From Xylaria sp. FL1777 (taxonomy: Eukaryota > Ascomycota > Sordariomycetes > Xylariales > Xylariaceae): a stretch of DNA of 32,749 nt. Numbering within the stretch: the stretch's first letter is position 1; each line of letters opens with the position of its first letter. A program made the translations under genes and the position numbers. The notes beneath the pieces were generated by a model. The model did not search any database, was not told the origin of the DNA, and worked only from the letters and a program-made list of their open reading frames with translations. Positions 1 through 11,500 of this stretch are shown one piece after another. The stretch spans positions 1-32,749 of the forward strand of contig MU400842.1 in NCBI GenBank assembly GCA_022578965.1, given 5' to 3'.

Positions 1-1651
1 TTTAATAACTATAAAGCTTTTAAATAATATTTGCATGTTTATTTATTTTAACTTATATAAATAAAGCATTTAAATTTATTTAATATAGTACTTTTGTTTT
101 AACTTAAAATAATAACTTTATACTTTTGCTTTAAAAACATATTTTTTAAATTGCTTTATTATTTTTTATTATTTTAAACTTTTATAATTTGTATTTTTTT
201 TTTAGATTAAAAAATCTTTTCTTTTTTATAGCTTTTTTTTCTGTTTTTTTTTTTAGATTAGCATTATTTTTAAAAATGTTCTTTTTTTTTATAATTATAA
301 CATTTAACTTTAAACATATTTTAAGATTATTATTTTTAAACTTTATTGATTTGCTTAAATTTTTATTTAATATTTTCTTAAGTATTCTTTTTTTTATTTT
401 TTTTTAGTTTTTTTAGTTTTAAAGTATTAGTTAAATAATTATTAATTAATTATAATAGCTATATTAATATATATATTAATTTTTGCTAGTTTATTTATTT
501 TATATAGTTTGTTTTAAACTTAAGTTTTAAGTTTATTATAAAATAAGTAAAATAATGCAAGTTTAAGCAATTTTAAAATTACTACTAATTATTTAAACTT
601 TATAGCATAATTTACTACTACTTTTATTTATTTTAAGCAATAAAATGCTTTTTTTGCATATTTTGCTTTTTAAGTATTTTTAAATAGTATTTTTATTTAA
701 TTTTTAAACTTAACGTAGTTTTTAAAAATTTTTTTTATTTTTAGCTTAAAATTAATTAACTTATTAGCTTTTAAAAAATCTTTTAAAATAAATTAAAATT
801 ATTTTAATACTTTTTTTAACAAAAATTATAAAATAATTATTATTTTTTAATTTTTTTTTATAATAATAATAAAATGCTATTTTAAATAAAGTTTAGCATA
901 AATTAAAAAAGCTTTTATATTTATAAATTTATTATAAAGCTTTAAAACAATAAATTTAAAACTTTTAATGTTTAGCATTTTTAATATTATAAATAATTTT
1001 AATAATAAAAGCAGTAGTAGTAATAAAAAGTTAGATTTTTTATTTTAAATTATTACTTTAAGTATAATAGTAATAAAAATAAGCATTAAGTTTACTAATA
1101 ATAATATTAGTATTAATTATAATATAATTATTTATTTAAAACTTTAATTTATTATTATAATAGCAGTTATTATTGCTGCTTTAATTATTATAGCTAATAT
1201 TTATATTAGTTTAAAAGTTATAATGCTTAATATTTAAGCTATTTTTTAAATTAAAACAACTAGTTTATTTTATAACGCTAGTATTAACGTTAGTTTTTTT
1301 TTATTATTACTGCTTAATTTCTTTTTTTTTGTTACTGCTTTTTTTTTAATAAAAGTAGCTAATAAAAGTGCTAAGGTTTATTGTTTTAATATATTACTAG
1401 TTCTAAAGATCTTTAAAATCTTTAAACTTAATTTTTAACTTTTTGTTTTTAGTAATATAACCTAAATTTTAGTTTATTAATTATTAAATAAAGTTTACTT
1501 ATATAATACTATTTAGCATTTTTATTTTTTAAATATCTTTTTAATATACTTTTAAAAGTTTATTTTATAAATTATTTATTACTTAACTTTTTATATTAAT
1601 ATTTATTTTTATATATTAAGTTCTATTAATTAAAAAGCTATTAAAGTATAA

Positions 1652-1683
1652 CAAACTTATTATACATTAATATAATAAGTTTG
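1652..1683. repeat. 13-base perfect inverted repeat (hairpin)
   Basis: Bases 1652-1664 and 1671-1683 are exact reverse complements with a 6-base loop. In DNA this AT-rich a chance palindrome is possible, so no function is proposed. It might be a remnant of a transposon structure. Confidence 0.4.
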
Positions 1684-1957
1684 CTTTTAAAGTTTTAATT
1701 TGTAAATAATAATAAAATCTTTAATAGTAATCCGTTAAAGAGGTTTTTAAAGTATTTTTACTATTATGCATTAATAAAAATCTTAAAAAATTAAAAGTAA
1801 TAAATATATTAATGCTTAGTAGTTATAAAAAAATTAATAGCTAAAAAACTAAAACTAAATAAATAACTAAATATAAAAAATGCATAATTATATAAACAAA
1901 AAAAAAGTAAAAAAAATAATAACTTCTTTTAAATTACTGCAAATTTAGTAAGCACTA

Positions 1958-2035
1958 GATTACTATAAGCCTAGTAAGCCTTAAATTATTATAAGCTTAA
2001 TAAGCTTTAAATTATTATAAGCCTAGTAAGCCAAA
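1958..2035. repeat. Three-copy tandem repeat, 26-base unit, in the AT block
   Basis: Three neighbouring units of about 26 bases share the core ATAAGC(C/T)TAGTAAGCC or its C-to-T version. The middle unit has C-to-T and G-to-A changes relative to the outer two, as expected if RIP-like mutation acted on an older perfect tandem array. No coding sense is visible. Confidence 0.6.
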
Positions 2036-5000
2036 TAAATTATTACGTAATTTTAGCTTTAGCTAGCAAAAGAAAAAGTGCACAGTATATATAAAAGCAT
2101 TAAGCCGCTTTAAAGGCCACCTTTATGCTAATTTTATAACAGTACTATATAAATTATAGCTAAAAAAAGTTATAATAAAGTTAAAAAAAAACTTTTATTA
2201 AGTAGCTTTATTTGTTTATTATTATAATGCTAATTAAATAAACTTTTTAAAAGCTATAATTTAAATATTAGCTAAATATAATATATTTTATAGTTTATTA
2301 ATAATATTTATTAATATATTATTAATATAAAATAAAGCATTAATAAACTTTTTATAATAACTTTATATAGCATTTTATAAGCTATTAATAATTATTAAAA
2401 ATATATAATAAATTTATAATATTATTATTAATAAATTAATTAATTTTATATTAATAATTTAGCTATATATAAAAAAGTTTAATAATAATTTAAATATTAA
2501 TTAAATAGTTAAAAAAGCTATATAGCTATTTTATATAATAGCTATAATATTAATTAAGCTAAAAATTTATAGTATTTTTAAAATAATAATTTAATTATAA
2601 AACATTTTAATGCTATATTATAAATATAATATTAGTATTAAAACTGCTAAAAAATTAAGCATAACATAAATTTAACTAATAAATTACATTAAAACATTAT
2701 TAATACTAATAATTTTAAACTTTAAAACTAATAAACAAAAAATAAGCTAAATTATAAAATATAAAAATAACTAATTTAAAGCTAAATTTATAGCTTAAGC
2801 AATATAAAATAAGTGTTTTAATTATAATAAAATTAGCTATTATATAAAAAACTATAAAATAAAGGCTAAATAGCTTAAAAACTTTAAAATAAACTAAAAA
2901 AAGCAAATTAGCTAATTTATAATTATTAAAAGCAAGCTTTTTTATAACAATTTTTTTAGCAAATTTAATAAAGTTTAAAATAAATATAAAACTTTTAAAA
3001 GTAAAGCTTTAATTAATAGCTTTAAGCACATTTTTATTATAAATAACGTTAAAAATAAAAATAATGCTAATAAAATAAAGTAATGCTTTATTAATTGTTT
3101 TAAAAATAATATAATTAATAAAGAACTTGTTAAAATTTTTAATACTGCTTAAAGTAGCTTTGTTTTATTAATTAAAACAAGCAAAAGCTAAAAAAACCTT
3201 AATAAAAAGCAAAAACTAAAAAATAATTATAGTAATTATTATAATTTTTTTTTAGTTAAGCTAGCTAATAGCTATAAATTTACTGTTTTTTAAAACTATA
3301 ATTATACTAGTTATTATATTTTATAATTTTTAGTATTTAAGTTAGCATTATATTAATTATAAAAATAAAGCATAATATATAATATTAATAAAACAAAACT
3401 TTAAATAATTAAAAATTATAAAATAACAGCAAATTTTATAACTACTAATAGTATATTAAAAGCATAAACATTAATAGTAAATATAATATTAAACTATACT
3501 TTTTTAAGCAATATAACTATTAAAAAACAGATTTTTTATAAATAAAAAAGCATTTTTGCTGTTTTAAATAATTATAAAATTATTATGTTATTTAGGTTTA
3601 AAAAAAGCTTTTTAATATAGCTAATAAAGCGTTTATTTGCTAGTATAGCTAGCAAAAAATGCTATATTATAATTATTAAATAGCATAAAAATACCTTAAA
3701 AAAACTATAAATTATTAAGTATTAAAACTATTATATAAAAAACTTCTTTAAATTATTTAATTACTTTAAGCAAAAAACTAATACTATTGCTAAAATAAAG
3801 CATTATATTAATATAAGCAATAATTTGCTAATTAAACTATTATTGCAAAAATATAGCTTAATATAAAAAAAAGTGCTATATAAGTTTATAAAAGCATATA
3901 AAAATATTTATATTAAAAAAAGCATAAAGCTATAAAGTTTGCTAGTATTATTAACTTTAAAAAAAGTACTAAATATAACTATTAAGCTTAATAAAAATAA
4001 TAAATTAATAATATAGCGTTTTTATTATAATTATTATAAAGTTAATAAAAAAATAAAAAAGTAAGCTTATTTATTATTTAATATAATAAACTAAATATAG
4101 CAAGCTATAAAGTGCTAATAGTATGCTTTTATTAACTTAAAAAATAAATTTTAACATATTATTATATATAAACTATATTATAAAAAAATAACGTTTATTA
4201 TACTATTTAAGCTATATAAATAAATAATAATGCTTTTTAAACTTTATAATGCTTTAGTAATATTTTAAGCATTAATATAAAAAATAATTAAACTTTTTTA
4301 TAAATAGCTAGCTAATTTACTTAATAATATTTATATTTAAGCTAAAATAAAAAAATAGCTATATAAGTATTATTACTTGCTATTTATACAATTAATTAAG
4401 TATAATATAATAGTTAATATATTAAAAATATTGCTTTTTATAAATTTTAGTATTTTTTTTAGTTTTAATGTTTTTTATAATAGTATTAAAGCAAACTTAA
4501 TAAAGGTTATAGCAATATAAAAGTAGCTTATGCTTAAAACTATTATAAAAATAAAAGCATTTATAAATGCTACAAGCTATTTTAAGCATTTTATTAAAAA
4601 CTACTTGTTAATTATTATATTATTAACTATACTAACAAAAAAATCTAAAAACTAAAAAATAAAATTAAGCATAAAAGCTAAAAATGCATAATAAAAAATC
4701 TATAAAGCTATTATTACTATATTAATTATTTAAGCTTTTAATTAAAAGCTTTTATTTATAATAAATATTAATTTAAACATATATTATATTAAAGCATATT
4801 TAATATAGTTGCATTTTTATAAAATAACTATATTTTTATATTTAATAGCATACTTTTTAAAAAAGCTTAAAGTATATTAATTATATTACTTAATATAAAA
4901 AAAAAAGTTATTAATTATAATATTAGCACTTTAATATTAATAGCATTAAATAAAAAGTAAAAAAATTACTGTTTATATAAATTATAAGTTTTTTATAATA

Positions 5001-6844
5001 ATAAAAATAAAAATAAAACAATTAGTAAAAATAGTATGTTTTTTAAACGCTATTAAATACTTTAGCATAAAAATTATATATAAAACAAATAAATTAAACG
5101 TTTTAATAAACTAGCTATTAAAATTACTAGTTATATTAGTTTTTTTATTAGCAAAAGCTAAAGCTAATATAAAGTTATTATTAAAAGCTAAAATATAGCT
5201 AATAATATTACTATAATATTTTAATATTATAAATTTGCAAGCTATTTTTAAAAATCTTTGTTTTAAAACTAAATTATTATATAATATAAGTTTAAAGTAA
5301 ATAAAATAATACTTTATTAAAAAAAATAGCATACTATTTAAGCTAATTAACTATAAATAAGCTTTAAAAAACTTTTTATATTTAGTTAATATAACATTTT
5401 AAGCTATAGCGTTTTTAAAAGTGCTTAAAGTGCTAAAATTGCTACAAAATATAAAAAACGTACATATTAATTTAAAGCATACTACTATTAAAAGCTTAAT
5501 TTAAAAGCTAAATAAATGTTTTTAGCACTTAAAAGCTATGTTTATTACTTAATAAATTATTACTAAATATAATTAATGCTAACTAATAAAACTATTATTA
5601 AATAAACTTTTAAACTTATAACTTATTATATTATTTTTATTATTTATGCGTTAAGCTATAAACTATATATTTATAGTTAATTTTAAATTATTAATATATA
5701 TTAAATATATTATTATATAAGTTAAAGCAAAAATAATGCTTAATATTAGTTTTAAAGCAATAAAACTACTAATTTAACAAATTAACAAAATGTTTAGTTT
5801 TTTTAAAAAATAAATAAGCAATAATATAAATATATTTATAAGCAAAAAAGCAATTAATTAATATAAATTAAATAGTTTTATTATAAAATTAATTATATTT
5901 AAAAAACCTAAAAATAATAATAAAGTTAAAAAAGCTAATAATAATATTAAGCAAATTATATTATATAAAAATTTAACTTATTGCTATTTTAATTTTTAAA
6001 CTTTATTAAAAGCAGCTATTTATATATATAATTAAACTTTAAAGCTTAATAGTTATAATAGTTATTTTTTACTGTTTAAAATATAATTATTAAATTAATA
6101 ACTAGTTATAAAAATTATTAACTATATTAAAGATTTAAACAAAAAAAAAAAAGTTAAATTTTAGTAATATTTAATATAAAATTATAAAATATTATTAATG
6201 TATAATTATTTTAGTAATTTAAAAGCATTAAAAAACTAAATTTAAGCTTATTTATAAAAAAAAAAAGCTTAATTAAAACTTATAAAATTAGCAATTAAGT
6301 TTTATATATTAAACAATAAGCTAATAAATTTAAACTATATTATAATAGTTTATAAGTTATTATAAGTTATTATTATAGCAATACATATAAATTATAAAGC
6401 TTTAAAAAAATAATATTACTTAATAAATATAATAATAATAACTTATTTTTAGCTTATAGTAAAAATAACTATTTAGTAAAAAGTTTATAGTATATTAATA
6501 AATATATACTAAAAAAAAATAAATAAAAATTAAAAGCGTTAATAATATAAATATTAAAAAGTATTTATAAATAGTTTTATTTTTATAAATAGCTAAAACA
6601 ACTATTTAGTAAAAAAAGTAATTATAGCTTTTAAGCAATATAAACTATAATATATATTATGCAATAGTTATTATATAAAAACTTAAAAAGCATAAACTAG
6701 CTTTATTTAAATTAGTAATATTTATACATAGTTTTTTAGTACTGTACTTAGGAAATGTTTTTTCTCTAACATTCACTTTTTTGAGTACAGACCTAACCCT
6801 ACGTAGTAATTACAAAGTTCTGGGCCAGTATTCAGAAGGCACAT

Positions 6845-7374
6845 ACCTACCTAGGCCCTGCTAACCCTAGATAGGTAGTAAACCCCACACGCAGACCTAG
6901 CCCTAATACAACAGAACCGGTACGGACCGTTGCGAGACCAAGGCGGGGCAGGTTTAGTGCCGCGCTCAGGACTTTACTACCTACCTACGGTACCTAGGTA
7001 ACCAAGCAGCGCCGGCAGGTATCGTCCGTCCTGTGAAACTAGACATTCAATTTAAGCACTTATTAGACCCGAAAACCACATATATCCCCAATATAACAAT
7101 CAATGAAAGGACTCTTATCTAATTAACATGCTTCTATTCGTCAGGGGCGTTAAGTATATATATCTCAACAAGCGCCAAGCAAATACCTAAGATAAGTTGT
7201 CGGGAACTAAGGGTCGCAGTACCTGTAGGCTATACGCAGTATGTAAAAGGAGCTTTAAATGTGGGGGGCAGTCTAGTATTTTCTATATAAAGGCCTGGTT
7301 TCCTTTTAATACTTGGCTACCCCAAGTTGGGACATTAGCGTAGAGGATGGCAACTAACATTCCACTATTCCTCC
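6845..7374. other. Intergenic, no gene seen
   Basis: Normal-composition DNA between the repeat end and a decayed gene. It holds scattered short CCTA/TAGG-rich words (tacctacc, cctaggta, taggtag), a common kind of low-complexity sequence in fungal intergenic DNA. I see no open frame, tRNA or promoter that I can support. Confidence 0.5.
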
Positions 7375-8135
7375 GTTGCCTTCAGTACACTTCGCATGGT
7401 ATTCAAATACACTTCGATTTTCTTGCGCTCCTTGGGCTTCTCCGATGAAGGAATCTTAAATTCTCTGGAAGATGGTCAATACGATACACCCAACGTTAAG
7501 AGCTTTGCCACTTGTCCCTCATAATGCGGACCGCGCTAAGATCCCTGGAATGGTATACCTAGATTGAGATCTTGGATCATCTTCTAATTGCTTGGCTCGA
7601 CGCGCTTTATTTTCTCCTTGCTATTGGAATCGCTAGTGGAGTCGAATAACCTGGCGAACTTGCGACGTTGTTAAAATTGGATCACCGTTACTCATGACGG
7701 CAATGACCTTCTCCAGGAGGTCCTTGGTCCTTTGTTTGGGCTTCAGATCTCTGGGACGTTAGGCGTTAGTCTACCGTGCATGTTTTGCTCGGTACTCGTC
7801 CTAGTGGCCTCGACGCCATTCTCGTCATCTAGCCCCGCCCTATCTAAGTACTGTAGTGGTGCGTTGGTGTGCTCTCGGACTTCACGAGCCTCACTAAAGC
7901 CATCATAGAAGCCCGGGCTCGACTGGCTATGGCAACTGACGAGGTCTTATAGCCAAATCTCTCTGAGGTTTAGTGACACTAGTTCGCACTTCACCTGGGC
8001 GAGGACACCCCTCCCACTGCCCAGCCTGATACGGCTCCCTTTGACGTCAGCTCTGAAGTTGAGGGTGTAATATCTGCCGTAGCGTGAAGCTAGGTGATCA
8101 AGTCCAGAGAGTGACTCGTTGATGACGTTGCTCCC
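7375..8135 (-). pseudogene. Decayed protein-coding gene, function unknown
   Basis: No long open frame survives, but the minus strand reads as protein-like segments in shifting frames. From the 5' side there is a 60-codon stretch with the words RYGRYYTLNF and RLGSGRGVLAQV, then an in-frame TAA (7947-7949), then about 60 more codons in the same frame. Next comes a shifted frame with KPKQRTKDLLEKVIAVMSN, another shift with FDSTSDSNSKEKIKRVEPSN, and a final frame with EKPKERKKIEVYLNTMRSV ending in TAG at 7375-7377. The hydrophilic, Lys/Glu-rich composition and the succession of stops and shifts suggest a pseudogene. A gene with several introns is the alternative. I do not recognise the family. 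A possible ATG lies further upstream near 8190, in yet another frame. Confidence 0.45.
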
Positions 8136-8505
8136 TCAGTGCCAGCTACCTCTCAAACTGCGACGCCGGGGTTCCTGTAGAACAGAGCCATCATCTAGGT
8201 ATTTCATTGGCTATTATTAGGGCTGACTGTATGATGCGGTTGATACAGCAAACAAACCCTTTCTCCCTGTCCTTATTGCTTCTTTGTTTTCAGATACATC
8301 TCATCATCGCAAGCCTTATATCTAAAGTCACATCATGTCTCTTAACAAGCAGTCTACCCTATGTCTGTACATGTACGCGAGAGGTTTTGATACACCTTTG
8401 TAACCTGACCTGCCACAAACGCTGCCGATTCCCTATATTAAATAGGTGATAACGATACAATCCATCAACCCGACTTCGGGTACTGATGTAGTCGGTGCCG
8501 GGGCC
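8136..8505. other. Upstream region of the double NLR gene
   Basis: About 370 bases between the decayed gene and the proposed ATG at 8506. It holds a pyrimidine-rich stretch around 8258-8292 ending in TTTGTTTTCAG, which resembles either a fungal core-promoter CT tract or an intron acceptor. An upstream non-coding or short coding exon is therefore possible. No TATA box is convincing. Confidence 0.35.
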
Positions 8506-11500
8506 ATGTCTGCACCTCACGAGTCTCAGGGCGGGATGTATGTGGAGTCGTTCTTCCTCGAAGACGGGGAAGCGCAGATCAAGGCTTCCCCTGATGACAG
8601 AAGAGTATTCATTGAATGTCGGTCTCGGAATAAACACTCCGACTTCGAGTAAGGTGACCCAAATTATATATACTTAGTGGCCTGCGCTTAAACTAACGGG
8701 TGGGGCTTGAAGCGTAGTATTCGTGCACTCTCTAGGCAGAGATAGATTCGATACCTGGAGGTGTGGCGATGTATTCTGGCCAGATTACATTATGGACGAC
8801 TCACCCGGCGCCCGAGTAATACTTTTCAACTATGATACTCGCATATGGCATGAGCCTAGTCTTGGCGCAATTCACGAAGCCGCAAATAACCTAACGTCGC
8901 TCCTCCGGACGGCCAGAAGAGATAGTTCTAGAGAAAGACACATAATATGGGTTGCGCACAGTCTAGGGGGGTTCTTGGTCAAGGCAGTAGGCAACCTTGA
9001 GTTTCATTTTACTAAGTTGTCTAGTATCTAACCACATCTTTCCTATGCAGGCATGCATTCCACCCACCGAAGTACCCCACTGGACACGCAACGTACTTCA
9101 TGATAACCTCGAAAATTCCACCAGCGGGGCCATCTTCATTGGAACACCACATAGACCCTTGTTTGTAGGTGGATGGCCGTCCATCTTGCAACGAGTCTAT
9201 GAGGTGGCCGGTAAATGCCCCTGGGCCTCACTTGAGGCCAACAATCCTAATAGTGTGGTGATTGAAGAAGTCGTCAATTTCCTTTCTAAATTCCTCTCGG
9301 TTATTGATGAGCATCAAATGCGGATATTTTCTTTCTACGAGCAACATGAAGTATCGGGAACCAGTCTACCTATTCTAGTAAATTAGTTCATCCCTGCGCT
9401 TGCATCATACTTGACTCTCTAACAGGAACAAGGTCACAAGCTTTCAAAATGGACTCTTTCACCCGCGCGAGACTCGGGAGACCCTACCAGGTAACTACCT
9501 CACCATGTGCAGGTTTCAGAGCCGTCTCGATCCTGGTTATGAGAAATTCAAATATTCCCTCGAAGCCATCCGTTTTGTCCCTGCGGATCTCGATGGCACA
9601 AAGGATATTGGCCCCGTTGCTCTTCCGCAGTCAAACCTAGAGCGAAGCATGGTATTCGCTGTCCAAGGTATGGTTTGCACCATCTCTGCCCGTATTCTGG
9701 AATTCTCCGCCATTTACAATGTCTACAATAGCTTTGAGAGATGACGACAAGCGAAAAGATCACGAAGACAATAATACACTGATGCCCCTATCAGTCATCT
9801 TGCAATTTGCCCCCACCGGTGAGTTTCATTCAGATAAGGCCACCGTCATCGTCGCTCCTAACTCGAATTGGCTGCTAGTCAAACTCCGCCGTCTGAAGAG
9901 ATTATTGGCATTTCCGAGGTCCCATGTCCCAAGCTACCCTCTTGTAGACAGCCAAGATACTCAAGGCTATCTGACATCTATCCTTAACAGCAATGAGTTC
10001 AAGGACTGGCGCAATTCGGATAAATTGCTAGTCATTCGTGGATTTGGTGGATCAGGCAAATCGACTCTGGCGTACCACATTGTTCACACCCTAGGGACCA
10101 ATTGGGACAAAGAAGGCAGTGCTGCCTCCTCACAGAAATGTGTCTTGAGCTATTTTTTTAGAACTTCTCCTCACTTTGACCAGACCATTGTCCAAATGCT
10201 GAATCAGTTCCTCCTCCAGTTACTCGAGATGATGCCATCTCTTGTTCGTCATTTCCCAACTCGCCAGGTTTTTGCTCGTGCGGCGCCGAGCTGGCCGGAG
10301 TGGGATGCGGAAAATGCACCGAAGAGTGACCAAGGTGTTAAGGAGTTGCAACTCAACATACACTGTGAGGACCTGGTATCTGAATCATCTCGTGGTTTTA
10401 GCAACAAGGATTTTATTGTCAGCCCATTCACCATTTTGGAGCTTGTAGAGATTTTTGTCTCGATCCTCCACGATGATCAAGTTACGGATGTTATTCTGGT
10501 CATCGACGGTCTACAGTATTCCTCGCCAAGGGCTCAATCACAGTTCCAATACTTCCTTAGCCTTTTGGAATCACTACGGACCAGAAAGGTCAAGGTATGT
10601 CTCAGCTACCATACGACTGAGATCCAGTCATTAAATCCCATCATCTACCTCGAACCCGTTCCGAACGAAAGGGTTCTTCTCGGGGAAAGCGAAGACCCTG
10701 CCTCTGTCCTCTGCGCCTGGTACGAGACTCATGAGGCCACCAACCCAGCGAGCAAAGATGCAGATGCACTGATCAGCAATATCCGCGCTATACGTCTCCA
10801 ATCTCATTTATCTTTAGCTATCGCTCGTCAAATTTTTAAGCAACTATCATTCCAACACGACATTGCAGAGTTCGCCATCTACTTGCAGCAGTGTGGTCTA
10901 GGCCCGGAACGTTCGGAAACCGAGGAAATCGACAGCTTGTACGAGTGGGTACTCAACTATCTGATGAACTCCCCTGGCTGGAAACAAATCGGCCTTCTCT
11001 TCCTAGTTGTTGCGACGGCTCGATCATTGACTACCTCAGAAGCGCGCGACCTAGCACCACTAGCGGAGGAGTTAGCATCTTGGTACATTTCTGAGCATGT
11101 ACCTACGGCCTCGGCTGATGAAATAACACTTCTGAGCGACATCGACACGGCGCAAGGAGTCCATGCAATGGAAGCTAGGCTTTTGGGGTTACTGAGAGTC
11201 ATAGACGATACTCTGATAATTTTCCACCCCACATTCAAGACGTTCCTTCTACGGAAGCTATCTTGTAACAATCTTCAGTTTTATTTAGACTACCATATTG
11301 GCATATCCTGCCTTAGATTGATACAAGACTTAAAAGAGACGAATGATGGGGCAAATTATACCTGGCAGAACCAAAGGCATTTGGTAACCATCAAGAAGTA
11401 TAATTACCCCCTTCGGTACTGGTCTAGGCACATTCAGGCCGCTCACTCATCGGATAAGTGGAAGTCTTCACAATCTATAGAAACCCTTTCACTGCTGTCT

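Larger units (their letters stand above)
1..6844. repeat. Left AT-rich RIP-like repeat block
   Basis: This stretch is almost entirely A and T with stops in every frame, so the short AT-coded reading frames in it are not genes. It ends sharply: the last 120 bases or so regain G and C and the repeat stops near 6844. The reverse complement of 2654-4562 and of about 6107-6844 matches the right block, so this is a degraded repeat and not random AT-rich DNA. In one aligned stretch of about 100 bases I see only transitions between the copies. That fits repeat-induced point mutation (RIP) of a transposon, although I cannot recognise the ancestral coding sequence. Its other end lies left of the window. 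Confidence 0.85.

Noticed and set aside
189..407. Phe/Leu-rich open frame in the left AT block
   Set aside because: Composition is what AT-only DNA gives by chance (TTT, TTA, ATT codons); it lies in a RIP-degraded repeat with no conserved motif.
1958..2035. CRISPR-like array
   Set aside because: Units are contiguous without spacers, there are only three, and the host is a eukaryote.
2715..5332. Minus-strand hydrophobic small ORFs at 2715-2906 and 5111-5332
   Set aside because: Same AT-driven artefact; the first has an inverted counterpart in the right block that is equally non-coding in character.
9481..9512. A 22-base GT...AG intron that would repair the hydrolase 1 frame
   Set aside because: Too short to be spliced and it does not lead into the conserved frame.
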